A stretch of 64,000 nucleotides of DNA, taken from assembly GCA_027604185.1 (NCBI GenBank), contig JADGKB010000003.1:62001-126000 (forward strand), given 5' to 3'. The DNA is from Boothiomyces macroporosus (lineage: Eukaryota; Chytridiomycota; Chytridiomycetes; Rhizophydiales; Terramycetaceae). The notes under the pieces were generated by a model, which saw only the letters and a program-made list of their open reading frames with translations, did no database searches and was not told the origin of the DNA. Below, one piece after another: positions 32,730 to 44,828 of the stretch. Both the position numbers and the translations under genes were made by a program. Numbering within the stretch: position 1 is the first letter of the stretch; the number at the start of each line of letters is the position of its first letter.

Positions 32730-35700
32730 CTATTGTGGAGGACGGGGCTGATATTGATTATACTGGTTAAATTGATTATAATTGGGAGCAGTATTTGCTC
32801 CACCTAACTGATTTAGCAAATTCGCAACTAATGCAGCCCCATCTTGGTTTGCAACTGGTGCTTGTGGTGCTTGATATGCCGGTGGTTGAAAGTACTGGTT
32901 CGGTTGATATTGAGGTTGGTAGCCTCCCGTGTTCTTGATTAGGTTACAAATTACCTGCTGAGTGTAGCCTCTTCTGTTATCCTGTTGATAAGTAGCTTCT
33001 CTTTCGCCCCTATCTCTCTTTCGAGTATAACCACGATCTCTATCATAGCCTCCTCGAGAATAGTTATTATCCCTGGACGAATTATAATCATTGTAACGAT
33101 TATCGTCACGATACTGCCCTCCCCTAGAATAGTCTGATCTGTTCCTGTCATATTGATCGTTTCTGTAGTTTCTACTGTCTCTGCCGTTGTAGTTGTCATT
33201 TCTATCGTAACGACTTGAATCCGAATTTCTATAGTCATTGCGACTATACTGGTCGTCTCCTTCGTACCGATTTCCTCTTCCACCCCTATTATCGTCATTA
33301 CGATTGTTTCTATAATCATTTCTGTCGTTAGAATATCTGTCTTGACGATCTTCGTTTCCACGACCATTATATCCTCTGTTGTCAGATCTGGAGTTCTCTG
33401 GCTTTAGAGCAAGGCCGTTTCTGACCATTCTATTTGCAGCATTTCCAAATCTTCCTCGACCTCCTCTTCTTCCACGATCACTTGCTGAATACCCTGCACG
33501 AATAGCATAGTGATCATCTGGAGTTAATAACTGCAGCGGCATTTTGACTCCTTTTAATAGTTTGGCTATAAATTTGTATCCCTTTGGAATTTCGGGCATA
33601 AAATAAAATGCGCTAAATTTAGCTTTGATTACCTGATGGAACTCTTATTTTCGATATCTGGCATTCCAAATTCAGACAGCGGAGAATGATATGTGCATCC
33701 AGGGAAACAAACATCTGGGTCTTGACGAACAGAACCTCCCATTCGGTCACTTTTTGATTTATCTAGGGGTGTTTCAGCATTGGCTTTGTTTCCATAGATT
33801 GAGCACAAATCATCATACATCGGGTGGCTTCCACCACAAAACAAGTATTCATTACCCAGTGTGTTTCGACGTTGTTCTTCTGGGGTTATTTGTGAGTACA
33901 GCGGCTCAACCGCTTTTAAAAGCCTGTCTGCATCAATGAAAGGCAGCAAGGCGACACCCTGCCACAAGTATTTTTTACCGTTGAGGTCTATTGGAAACTC
34001 GGTAGGATAGAAATCGATAATTTCAGAGTTTGGATCAGTCATCAAATAGTGGAAGGGCTTTGGAATATGGTCTTTACTGGCTGCTGGGAATACCCCCATC
34101 AATTGTTCAATAGGCTTGAACGGTTGGCTCTTTTCAAACTCAATCTTCAAGTCTCCAATAGAGGTAAAATCAGATGCAAACGGAGAGTAGTGATACGGAT
34201 AATACCACTTCCAAGATTGAACACCTTGGTAATAGTATTTCAGAACCCAGCACAAACCTTCAACATAGGATTTAACAATTCTGAATTAACAATAACTTAC
34301 TCTTGTCTAAATTTTTCATCTTGAATGTCCACTTGGAATTTGTTTTTATAGTATCTAATCTTCCATCCTGACTCCCACAATCTAATATCATCAGCAGGCG
34401 GCTCAGCATCCGAATCAACATCCTCCTTGATAATTATTGGCAATCCAGTTTCTGGGTCCTCTTCAATTTCAGTAGCCGATTCAACGGACCCCTGCTCCAC
34501 AGTTTCTTCAATCTCATCTTCCACAGCTTCCACGGGAACAGCTACCGATTCTTCAATTACTTCTTCCTCCTCTTCGTCCTTCTTCATAAAATCTACCATA
34601 CTTAGTCCACCAGTAGGATTTGCATCGACTTTCTTTGCTAGTAGAGCCATTTTCAATTTTTTTGCAGCATGCATGTTAGATTCAGTACTAGACGGGTTTT
34701 TGTGGGAAAATTGCTTTGGTTTTGCAGGATATCTGCTTTGAACTGCCTCCGAATTTAATCGGTGCCTCTCTTCCTTACTTACACCTTTTACAGGCAAGGA
34801 TTCCAGTTGATTCATTTGCTCCATCATAGCCAGTTTAGAGAGTTTAACTGCAGTACTAGGAGGAGCGCCGTATCTTTGTTTCTCCTGTTTTGGCTGAAGT
34901 CCGCGTTTCTTGTTTTCCTGTTTTCTTTCAAATCGCTGAATACGTCTTCGTTCTTCTCCTTCTCTTCTGTTTCTAAAAACTTCATCTTCAATTTTTCCGA
35001 GCTCTTCCAATACTTCTTGGGCCCTTTCCAAGTAAATATCTCCAGAATCAGTTAAATATCCTCCCCAATTTTTAGCTTTTGTCTTCCAAATATCAACCAA
35101 AAGTTCAACCGCACCTTCTCTGATTTCTAATGACGGCAAATGAGGCAAAAAGTCGTTTCCAACAAAAAAGCACATGAATACCCAATCATCAATAGCCCTT
35201 TCAAGATCCCAGTCAAATGGTGCATCATGTATAATCATTTCCACATTTAAATATTCTCTTAATACACTAATATGTACAAATACGAATGGCTTGAGATCAA
35301 AGTATTTTGATTGGTCGTCCCATTGTCCTAATTTCTCTTTCGCTTTCCCTGACATTACTATTGATTACCTTGACATTGATTTGCTACATGATCGGACTGA
35401 CCACAAACAGTACACGCCCGTTGGTTTGCTTTTGCAAATACATCTTCTCTTAAAATATAAAAGTATGGCTCGTGAGTCGCCAATGCCAACATGATCAAAT
35501 CGGCATCTAACCCATACAATACGTGTTTAGTGTTGGGGTCATACATCCCTTGATTTCTTTGTCTTCTGATGAAATCCATTATCTTGTGCTCTCCTTCTCC
35601 CGGCACTGATGCATCCGACAGTATCACCTTAACATTTGCCCACCCTGGATCATTATTCAGCCTATCAGTAACGTAATATCGCAAGCAAATCGCCAATTTA

Positions 35701-36270
35701 TCCATGAAAGGTGTGCCAGGTGTAATGCAATTTGAATCAAAATGTTTCTTTTCATCCTTCTCAATTGGATAATTTTGTCCATGATTAATTTCCCACTCTC
35801 GACGGATATGTTCCTCATCTTTTCTTTTAATTTCCTCTTCCTGAGCAGCTCTAAAACGTCTAGATCGCTGTTGATTCTATGTTAGTAAATAATAACCATT
35901 TTAGCTCTAGGAGCGACTCCGTCTAGATTAATACCAATTACCAATTGCCATATAGAGCACTTTTCTAGGGCGAATCATTCCAAATATCCGATCAATGTAC
36001 TTGAAAATTTCGATATACATCTCTTCTTCAGTATTTGGTGCAGGTTTGTCTTCAGGATGACAACATGGATGGATGATACCATTCATATCCAAGTATAGAT
36101 TATCAATTTCCACACCATTTGGATTTGGTAGGGACGAGTCGACAGGTATTGAGTTTCCGTCAATTACCTGAGGCAACTCTTCGATAACGTTCGTAATGAT
36201 TTTAGGATACTTTGAGGAAAGCCATCTGTCGTCAATTTCGCACTTACTTGAACAAGGTAGGGATTCCCAT
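32730..36270 (-). CDS. RAT1: 5'-3' exoribonuclease RAT1/XRN2
   Basis: Nuclear exonuclease for transcription termination and RNA processing. The start [20 protein letters not shown] (ATG 36270) and [16 protein letters not shown] carry the conserved N-terminal motifs. [40 protein letters not shown] and [12 protein letters not shown] complete the active site. A CCHC zinc knuckle ([14 protein letters not shown]) is typical of XRN2 rather than XRN1. Seven introns of 19-22 nt, including one GTTATT donor and one 21-nt stop-free intron at 32934-32954. The latter would otherwise add seven residues to the Arg/Gly/Tyr/Asp-rich tail. The tail ends in a Gln/Asn/Pro-rich region. About 1,130 residues. Confidence 0.94.
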
Positions 36271-36273
36271 TTT

Positions 36274-36290
36274 GTTTTTTCAAAAAAAAT
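36274..36290 (-). promoter_or_regulatory. T/A-run element at the RAT1 start
   Basis: gttttttcaaaaaaaat lies 3 bp from the RAT1 ATG. It is the same type of element as in the 15851-15877 and 48193-48202 gaps. Confidence 0.35.
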
Positions 36291-36399
36291 AAAGTTGAAG
36301 TTGAAATTAAAATAATTTTCAATCATACAGAGTTGTATGCTCTTGAGAGTCTGGCATGATTAGCTGGTTACGAAGCTCAAAACAGTTTTTTCTTTTTTA

Positions 36400-37475
36400 A
36401 TGGCGACTTTGGACAAAATACCTCAAGTGCCTCAAGTCCAAGGAAGACGGCAGTTCATTAAAATCAACTCTGAATACAAGCAGCCGGTGAAGCGGATCCA
36501 TAGTGAACAAGATCTGGAATCTTGGAAATCATCTGAAGCATACTTGAGGATTCTAGATTTCATTCAAACTTTGAATTATGCTGTAAGGAATGTAAAGATA
36601 ACAGACAAGTGCCACGAATCTCCAGTAAATTGTACTGATGTAGAACATTTTTTTGGTGATTGAACTGCTGGATGCAGTTGACAAAGTGATTGATGATTTC
36701 CCTCCTGAGCAAACTCGACAACGCTATGGCAATATTTCCTTTAGAAGATGGCTCATTCACATTCAAGGAGTAAATAGTTTTAATCCAGATTGCAACTGAT
36801 TTGCTTTCAAAATTTCCTGTCGGACTAATAGAATTGGAGGCTTATTTCAAAGGAAGTTTTGGAGACGCAACTAGAATAGATTACGGAAGTGGCCATGAGT
36901 TATCCTTTATCGCGTTTCTATGCTGTTTGGATTTGACCGGTTACTTTGTAAAGGAGGACTATTGTGCGATTGTATTACGCATATTCACTCGATATCTGTC
37001 TCTTGTTCAAAAGCTACAAAGAATCTATCAACTTGAACCAGCTGGATCACATGGTGTGTGGGGAATAGAGTAATTATAATTGATGTTAGCGATTTTCAAT
37101 TCCTACCATATTTTTGGGGCAGTTCGCAATTGCTAGGTAATTTATATTTTACAAGATCATCCAAAATTAAGACCAAAGTCTATTACCGATAGAGAGGTGG
37201 TTTCGTATTTCCACAAAGACTACCTCTACTTGATTTGCATAGATAACATTTATCAAGTTACTAATAATTGACATTAGAGCAAGCGCGGCCCTTTCCATGA
37301 ACACTCACCGGTGCTGTATGATATCTCTGGGGTTCAATTATGGTCAAAAGTAAACAGTGGGCTATTGAAGATGTATTTGGCCGAGGTGCTTCACAAGTTT
37401 CCTGTAGTTCAGCATTTTCCATTTGGGAACCTTCTTCCTTTTGAAAGGTTTGATGAAATCACTCCACCGCAATAG
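36400..37475 (+). CDS. PP2A phosphatase activator (PTPA/Rrd family)
   Basis: Peptidyl-prolyl isomerase-type activator of protein phosphatase 2A. Conserved segments are [71 protein letters not shown] and HPKLRPKSI. Five introns of 19-21 nt are removed, for example gtaaattgtactgatgtag (giving [20 protein letters not shown]) and gtaatttatattttacaag; the last one uses a GTTACT donor. About 326 residues ending FDEITPPQ, close to family length. It is divergent from RAT1 with ~130 bp between starts. Confidence 0.94.
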
Positions 37476-37686
37476 TTCAGAAACTGCAGGTTCAGAAGAC
37501 GTGCTTCAATGGTCCCATATTTTTGAAATGGATCGTGAAGCGAAGCCAAAATAAACTACCGCGTATACTAGCTAGTAGCTCCTTTAATATTTTCTTGTTT
37601 GAGCCGTCAGTTCGCCGTTGTGGGCGTTCAATACGCCACGAACAGAAGAATTCAACTCAAGCAAGAAATCTTTTACAACTACAAAA

Positions 37687-38794
37687 ATGTCGCGAACACC
37701 AGAATCTCCAGACCCACAACGCTCACCAGTATTTGTATTTAATGATAGGGATTGCGCAGAAAAAACCTGCGTAAAGGATTGACATTCACTATTATGGTTG
37801 CGGGTGCAGCAGGAAGTGGAAAGACAACTTTTGTTAACACTCTCTGCGAAAATCCAGTTTTACCTCCAAGACCAATTCCAGACGCCAAGGGAGCAGCAGA
37901 GGAGAAAACCGTTCAAATTACTCCAACCACCATCGGTATTTATTCCGTAATTATTAGAAATGGAAGAAGATGGAACCAAATTGTCTCTGACCATCATCGA
38001 TACACCAGGATTTGGAGATAATATCAACAATGAAGGAAGTTTCTCTGAAATTTTGAAATATATCGAAGCGCAATATGACGAAATTTTAGCTCAAGAATCC
38101 AGGATCAAGAGAAATCCAAAATTCCAAGGTATTTCTTGTTAATCAAGATAATCGTGTACATGTTGTTCTCTATTTTATTCAGCCAACAGGACACGCTCTC
38201 AGGGAAATGGACATAGAATTTATGAGACGCCTCAGCCCTAGGGTAAATCTTATCCCAGTTATTGCAAAAGCAGACTCAATGACTCCTTCCGAGTTGGCAC
38301 TATTCAAACAAAGAATTATGGATGATATTAATTTCTTCAAAATTCCAATTTACGATTTCCCAATTGACCCTGAAGAAGATGATGAAGACACCAAAGAAGA
38401 AAATGACGCCTTAAGAGTATTTATGGTTTAATTTTAGAAATTACTTCCATTTTCCGTGATTGGAAGTGAAACTGAAGTCAAAGTTGGAGGTAGAGTTGTC
38501 CGTTGCCGCCAATATCCTTGGGGTATTGTCGAAGTCGACAACGACAAACATTGCGACTTCTCCAAATTAAGATATATCTTGCTTAGCTCACACTTGCAAG
38601 ATCTGAAGGAAATCACTCATGATATTTTGTATGAACAGTTCCGTACTGAAAGACTTTCTCAGGAAGCAAATGGGTAAGAATTTACTAATGATAGCGGTGA
38701 ATCTGTATTGATGCATGACAATGAGCTTAAATCCCAAGAGAACTTGGTGAAACAAAATTACGCTGAACGCCAACAGACTATTAAGGATAACTAG
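37687..38794 (+). CDS. Septin
   Basis: GTP-binding filament protein for cytokinesis and cortical scaffolding. P-loop [10 protein letters not shown], switch II DTPGFGD, and G4 AKAD ([10 protein letters not shown]) are present, and the septin unique element follows ([18 protein letters not shown]). A predicted helical tail ends in [12 protein letters not shown]. Five introns of 19-22 nt are removed, the first at 37729-37748 (gtatttgtatttaatgatag) after [14 protein letters not shown]. The others restore [42 protein letters not shown] and ANGGESVLMH. About 334 residues, within septin range though the C-terminal coiled coil is short. Confidence 0.95.
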
Positions 38795-38849
38795 AAAGAA
38801 CAAGTATCTTTTTTATAAATCAATAACATCAAAGAATTTTTATAGTTTA

Positions 38850-40160
38850 CTATTCTACGTCTTCTAATAGTGGACTAGACTCGGGATCGACCGAGATGCT
38901 AGTGGATCTGAGAGTGTAGAACGAGAATGACAGCGCTGCCGTTAATACCGCCCCAGCAGAGATATGGGATGGAATCCAAAAGTCCACAGGTGAGGACCAG
39001 TATATAGTAAATACATAGGCTATCATCTGGAAAAAGTTTTGCAGGGAAATTTCGGTGCCAGAAACAAAGCCTAATTGATCCTCTGGAATATTTTCTTGCA
39101 ATAATTGCTGCTGAACTAGATCAAAGGTCCATAGCCCCCATCTTGAAAGGCATATACCTCCAAGGAACATCCAAACACCCATTGCCTGCCATTCGCTTGT
39201 CAACGGTACATAGAAAGAGGCAAGGGCTAGCGCGACGCAAAAGAACTGTAGCCAGATTGCAATAAGCCCAGTAGAGTTCAATCCAATCTTCTTTACCATT
39301 TTTTCCAATGAGAATGTCGATGATAACCCCGATATCACAGATATACCCCGCGCAAGTGATATATGCAACATATCGGTATTTTTGGAGAGTAAGTATCCTA
39401 CCGAGACGGTGTTGATCGTAAAAACAGTCATGTATAATATTGAGATTGAAAAGCAAGTAGTGATGACAGGCAATTTCCACAACTTACCCAAGGAGCTCCA
39501 TTCAAATCCAGATGATTGATTTACTCTAGGAACTTTAATGGCCAAGCAAGGGAATTTGTTGTAAACCATTCGTAGCATGGACCACTCCACTGGAATTGAA
39601 ATTGTAGATACACTCATCACAAATACCATTGCAATTTGTACGGTAGAGTATGAAGAAACCAAAGAGACAATAACTGGCGCTGCCAAATCGCAAGTCAAGT
39701 CCACCAGTCGCAGTCGTGAGTTTAATTTTGTAAGAGATATTTCGTTTGTAGCATCTTTAGCAATACAAGATGACCAATCACGAAGAATTGAAATTCTGGA
39801 TACCAAATTAGCTAGCTGTAGCAAGGAACCATTGGCAACTAACCCATAGAAATAAAAATCCATTTCCGCGTTGTTGGAATTTACTGATTTTAGAAACAAA
39901 AGAACTGCTGAGACTGTAATGCATATCTTTTGTAATACTATCGCCAGTGATGCTATTGGGAGTCGTGGGTACTTGTCCACAAGCGATCCTATAGAAGGGG
40001 CAAATAGTAAACAACAAAAGCTACTGGAAAATGAATATATCGAAATCGGCAGCAAATTATCTGGAAATAGCAATGATACAAAGAGAGATATCGACCATGC
40101 ATCTGCTCTTGCATTCCATGAAGTAAAAAAGTAGCTAGTAACCAGTACCCAGTCCATCAT
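38850..40160 (-). CDS. Ferroportin-like (SLC40) metal transporter
   Basis: Predicted iron exporter of the ferroportin family, about 12 membrane segments. The N-terminus TSYFFTSWNARADAWSISLF matches the SLC40 TM1 region, and LVDKYPRLPIASLAIVLQ follows. The hallmark near TM10 is LSRWGLWTFDLVQQQLLQE, then FVSGTEISLQNFFQM. The C-terminus SSPLLEDVE carries a dileucine-type signal. 436 residues, single exon, start at ATG 40160 or the adjacent ATG 40157. Ferroportins are uncommon in fungi; export to vacuole or plasma membrane is inferred. Confidence 0.82.
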   Translation of the reverse strand: MMDWVLVTSYFFTSWNARADAWSISLFVSLLFPDNLLPISIYSFSSSFCCLLFAPSIGSLVDKYPRLPIASLAIVLQKICITVSAVLLFLKSVNSNNAEMDFYFYGLVANGSLLQLANLVSRISILRDWSSCIAKDATNEISLTKLNSRLRLVDLTCDLAAPVIVSLVSSYSTVQIAMVFVMSVSTISIPVEWSMLRMVYNKFPCLAIKVPRVNQSSGFEWSSLGKLWKLPVITTCFSISILYMTVFTINTVSVGYLLSKNTDMLHISLARGISVISGLSSTFSLEKMVKKIGLNSTGLIAIWLQFFCVALALASFYVPLTSEWQAMGVWMFLGGICLSRWGLWTFDLVQQQLLQENIPEDQLGFVSGTEISLQNFFQMIAYVFTIYWSSPVDFWIPSHISAGAVLTAALSFSFYTLRSTSISVDPESSPLLEDVE

Positions 40161-40270
40161 TTGGGAAAAAAAACAAATAACATCACCACTGACGGAGAGC
40201 AGTTAATCCAAAACAAAATAGTGAACCCCTTTGTCTAATCGACCAACTTTCAAAAGAACAACAAAATACA

Positions 40271-42098
40271 TCAATATTTATTCAGCTGAGCCAACCTGGG
40301 GTGCAGAAGCAAATTCTCCGCTGTTGGTCTCATAGAAGGGATGGGATTCAGCATCGACCTCATAAAATCAATCAACATTGGAGAATTCACACCAAACTGG
40401 ACGGCAGATAAATTGCCTTCTCGAAACTGATGCCACACTGGACCGTTTTCAGGCAATACTATATTTGCTGCAATTTCTAACACAATCATTCCAAGACTAA
40501 CGATTAGAATATTGGTTACCTGAATATATCAGCTGGACACCCAATTTCTTCATCTGATAACATTTCTGGAGCAAGATAGGTTCGATCACCTTCATGGTCG
40601 CCTGTAACAACTGGAACTTTACACGCTAGGCCAAAATCACCAATTTTCAGCCTTCCGTTGGCAGTAATAAATATATTTGCAGGTTTAATATCTAAATGTG
40701 CTATTCCGAGACTATGTATATGTGCAAGACCTTTTGTAATATCATATAGTATAGTCCATATATGATCCTCAGCCAAAGCGCTTTCTGCGCAGCTCTCTTC
40801 CAAATATTTAGACAAGCTGTATAAGTATATTTGTACCTTCCGTTCACACAAAGTTCCATTTGTATATAGATATATCCATATTGAATCCAAGCATCCTTTA
40901 AATTTACACAGTTTGGATGTCCTGAAACAGCAAGAAGCATTTTAACTTCCTCCAGCTTTTGAGTTCTACATTAAATAAGAGCTTACGCATCTTTATATCC
41001 CAAAAATGGCTGACGGGTTTTCTTGATTGCATAGTGCTCTGCATTTTCCATACTAATTACGTGATAAGCGTCAGCAAATGAACCATGGCCCAGCCTAGCT
41101 TCTATAACAAATCTTGTTTCGAAGTAATCGGGAATAGGTGAAGTCCCGTCTTCGTGGGTATATTTTTGAATCACTGCCAGTAGATTCTTCAAGGCTGGTT
41201 GCGTTCCATCCAAAGCCTCAAAAAACTGATTGTCAATGGGCAGCCTGTATCTTGATATCAAGGATGAAAAAGGAATAGGGTGTGTGGATCTCTTTTTATC
41301 CTTGATCATGTTAGCAAAAAATATTTTCGAGGGAAGTCCAGGAGACTCTGGCTCTGTAACTTTCTTTTTCTCCTGAAAAATATTCCTGTCAGTCTTTTTC
41401 ACTATTGGGCTTGTTTGAGGGTAAAATATGGATTTTGAAGATAAGGACTGTGAAGGAGACTCTGCTTCAAAGCCTGGAGATAATTCCAATAATCCAGTTT
41501 TAAACTTGCTTACTGGGGTATCTAATGGTGCAATATTTAAATCCGATGACTTCATTTGAGGGCTATCATCCGTGGACAAATGTAGTCGCTTATTTGACTT
41601 CAAAGGCGATTCCGCCAGTGGACTCCGTTGAAGCTTGTTTGACTTGAATGTCGATTGCTTAAATGGCGTAACGCCAAATGGCGAGTTGTGTGAGTTGCAT
41701 GGGGAATAGAAAGAAAATGACTGTGGTGTTTTAGTCATTGGTGTGAATGGCATTTTTGGAGGTTTTGCAGATAACAGCGATGTTTTCATTGTGCTTGAAG
41801 GCTGTACACTATCCAGATACTGCTTGTGTTTAATAGGCGTTATCGGCGTGTTGTGCAGGTGTGGTTTGGGTTTATTTTTCTTTGATATCACTCCTGTTGA
41901 ATGAAAGGCTGTCGCTAGGGGTTTAACTAATCTTTGATTCGGAGTTTCCAAATGCAAGTTCATGCTCTTTGACCTCTGGCGGGGTTTGTGCTGAAGTTTT
42001 GGAACTGCGAACGTATCCTGTGATTGCGTCGATAACTTGGATAGCGTATCCGTCAATGGCTCTACTCCATCCATAAAATCCGATTCTTGCGACTGCAT
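40271..42098 (-). CDS. WEE1-like protein kinase
   Basis: Mitotic inhibitor kinase that phosphorylates CDK1 on tyrosine. A long Ser/Thr-Pro-rich N-terminus with many SP/TP sites precedes the kinase domain: LGHGSFADAYHV, YAIKK, IQMELC, HLDIKPANIFITANGRLKI and DFGLACKV. The HLDIKPAN catalytic loop and the ELC motif are Wee1-type. Three introns are removed (21, 20, 23 nt); one restores LCVNGRSLSKYLEE, another ADIFSLGMIVLEIAAN. Start at ATG 42098 (MQSQESDFMDGVEPL). About 590 residues. A ttttcaaaaaaa element lies ~17 bp upstream. Confidence 0.88.
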
Positions 42099-42290
42099 TT
42101 CAACGAATCTGCAGATTTTCAAAAAAATCGAGCGGCGTTTTTTGTTGTTTACTTGAAAGTTTACTTTGACAGGAAATGAAATTATCTGGAACATTCCAGC
42201 AATTTCCGAGCGAATACAACCGAGAAATGATCTAAAGTACCCGCGAAGGGGTTTCCGGCTTTATTTTCATCGAAATCGCGCACAGAGCAT

Positions 42291-43593
42291 TTAATTATAC
42301 ACAATATGCACCAGGCCAAATCTAACGAAAAATGCAAAGCAGCTGGACAATATTTGCACGTAAATGATGTGCTTGCATAGTTGATCCTCTCTCATAGGAC
42401 CAAATTTAACGAGTATCACGTTGATCAACGTCAAATTACTGCAATCTACCCATTCTCCAGTGGAATTCCTGGTGATTTTTACAAGGCGTACTAATTCCAG
42501 CAATTTGATCATCAATCTTCCTAGCTTATCCTTTGCGGTGAGCGCCGGCTGAAATTCAAACCGAGAATACTCTACCAAATTCTTTTCAGGTATCAGCCTA
42601 ACGTTATTACCATGTTACTTTGGCATTCGATGTCTAGGACAGTCCACAAATTTGAACAACTGTGGACAAGAAAGCACAAAGTTGAAAATTTGAGGTATCA
42701 TGAATAAAAGAACTGTTTTAGAAAGATTGCTCAAGATCCCTATTACCGCAAATACCATTCCAGTGAAATAGCAAAAGGTATCACCTCCAAAAGCTGTTGC
42801 TGGGTACCAATTGTGATATAAATAGCCAGAAGCTGCACCAATATATGGGAGTAAGAAATACAAACTCTCAAGCATATCATCGGTACGTGACGGATTCAAA
42901 ATTGCTTGAAGGAAACTATTAATCTCGAATTAAAATGTAATTACTGAGAGAGAAATGGCAATTACGATACCTTGCCCGCCTTCTACCCCATTAATCCCGG
43001 CAATAATGTTGATTGAATGAGTGCAAAAAACTGATAATGCAGACATGAAAAAATAGTAGAACCAGCCCAGGTGAATTAGCTTTGTATTCAATAGCGGGCG
43101 AAGCGGAATAGGCACCAGTACATCAGTTCCTCCATGAGTTACATAGTAAACCATTAACAATGGAACTGAGGCGATAAATGGAAACCAGATCTTTACTCTC
43201 CATTTAATATTCAATACGTCATCAGCAAATCCAAGAAAAAGCATGGCTAATAGCGACAGCATTCCTCCCAAGAACTGTGCAAATTTGTGGTGTGGAAAAG
43301 GAGGTTGGCTGTTTGGATTGTAACCACCAGTTTCAATCCAATCTATAAATGGAACTGGAATGAATAGAAATAAGCAACAAAAGTAAACGCATCCAACAAT
43401 CATACCCATGCTCTCCGCTCTTTGGTTAAGTAACATCATACGTGACTGGCTTTGAATCCTTCAACAAGTCCTTTCCTGAAACACCGTATTTTATGAATTC
43501 CTTGGCCGCTAGCGGAATGGCTTTTTTAGTGATGAAATATGCTGCAATTGATAGCGTACATATCACATACATTGGAAGTTCGTGAAATGGCAT
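42291..43593 (-). CDS. ALG7: UDP-GlcNAc:dolichyl-P GlcNAc-1-P transferase (ALG7)
   Basis: First step of N-glycan precursor synthesis at the ER, the tunicamycin target. Multi-pass membrane protein with LGFADDVLNIKWRVKIWFPF, the catalytic-type segment HSINIIAGINGVEGGQG and FGGDTFCYFTG. The C-terminus NLTLINVILVKFGPMREDQL ends in FGLVHIVYN. Three introns of 21-22 nt are removed; the first, after KPV, restores TAESMGMIVG, and the last joins PRHRMPK to LIPEKNLVEYSRF. Start at ATG 43593. About 412 residues. Feeds the same glycan pathway that the GT71 enzymes extend. Confidence 0.93.
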
Positions 43594-43719
43594 TTTGAAA
43601 AAAAGTAAAGTTCAACGTGACATTCTAATAGCATTACAACAAGAAAATTCGAAATCATCTCAATCGCGATGCTTGTCAGATACATACAAAATTGGCTGTC
43701 GGACTTTTTTACTTCTTGA

Positions 43720-44803
43720 ATGCAAATCCCGTCCTTGAAAACGTATTTGCAAATACCCACGACAGTAGTAGAGAATCTAGTAAAGAACGAATGGGAAATG
43801 TCAGTTTTTCGGAAAATTGAAGAATGCGCAAAGAAAATTGATACTTGCTTGGAGTTGATAAGGGACCTTGATTGGCAGTTCAAAATAGTCAGGGATGCCG
43901 TACAGGATCTGAAGAATATTGCTCTCATTGATCCAGAATTTCCATCTGTAACAAAACCTGAGCTATGTCCAGGAATATCTGTACTCAGTACGACTTTGCT
44001 AATCCAGTGCAAGTATACGATACCCTGGAAAAACGAAGGATATTTCTGTTTGAGAATATGGAATCGGCGTTTAATTCTCTTGACAAATCTGCTGGTGATT
44101 GTAAGCAATTTGCAGTGATCAACTATTCAAACGCGGACGATATTGCATCAGTATCCGAATCAAATCTGTCAAAGAAAAAGCAACTGATGTATGATCATTT
44201 AACTCTAGAGGAGATTTGCAAATGGAAATGTACAGGCGAATTCAAAATTTGGAAAACGTTCATGACTACGAATCTTGGGAATCGGTATTACAGCGCATTG
44301 AGGAGAAAAGAAAGATTTGCTTCCAGAATGTAGATGCAGAGAAAACTACAGACGAATCGAAAATGACTGATGATTCTTTTCAATACAGCTACTCAGGAAA
44401 TATTCTGGACGAGATGACGAATGAACAGTCCAAAGTGAACCAAAATAATTCACCCTCTTTAAAAGAAGAATCAGTGAATAATGTAGAGGAAGATTTGGAA
44501 CACTGTCGCAAAGTCAAAAAAGTCAAATTGACAATAAGTAGTCCAGGATTTGAGAATGAAAACAAAGAGAATATTTCTGGATCATTTGAATTCAGGTCAC
44601 TAAAGTCTGAGGATATGTTTTCTTCAGAAGGTATTCATTACTTATGTGAGGAAAACTTTGTGTTTTGAAACTATCTCAAGATAACACTGTTGACGGAATG
44701 ACTACAGAAGAAGAATTAATACTGTCGTTGCCCAAGTCGAGTGCGACAATCTCTCAGGTAACCATTCCTAATACAGATTGGAGAAAATTTCCCCAAAAAC
44801 TAG
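43720..44803 (+). CDS. Unknown coiled-coil-like protein
   Basis: Not recognised. Four introns of 19-20 nt (including gtacgactttgctaatccag, gtatgatcatttaactctag and gtattcattacttatgtgag) join five exons. The protein begins MQIPSLKTYLQIPTTVVENL and is rich in charged helices (FRKIEECAKKIDTCLELIRD, LQRIEEKRKICFQ). The tail is Ser/Glu/Asn-rich with KVKLTISSPG. About 335 residues. If the last intron (gtaaccattcctaatacag) is retained, the end differs by a few residues (stop near 44808). Helical, nuclear or cytoskeletal-looking, but I assign no function. Confidence 0.6.
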
Positions 44804-44828
44804 TTTAGAATAATATATGTTTATTGAT

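Noticed and set aside
32951..33367. Minus-strand Ile/Thr-rich alternative frame in the RAT1 tail
   Set aside because: It is a frame shadow of the Arg/Asp/Asn/Tyr-rich repeats of RAT1.
37523..37774. Open frame just upstream of septin
   Set aside because: It runs across the septin promoter, first exon and first intron in a different frame; the septin start at 37687 explains the conserved sequence.
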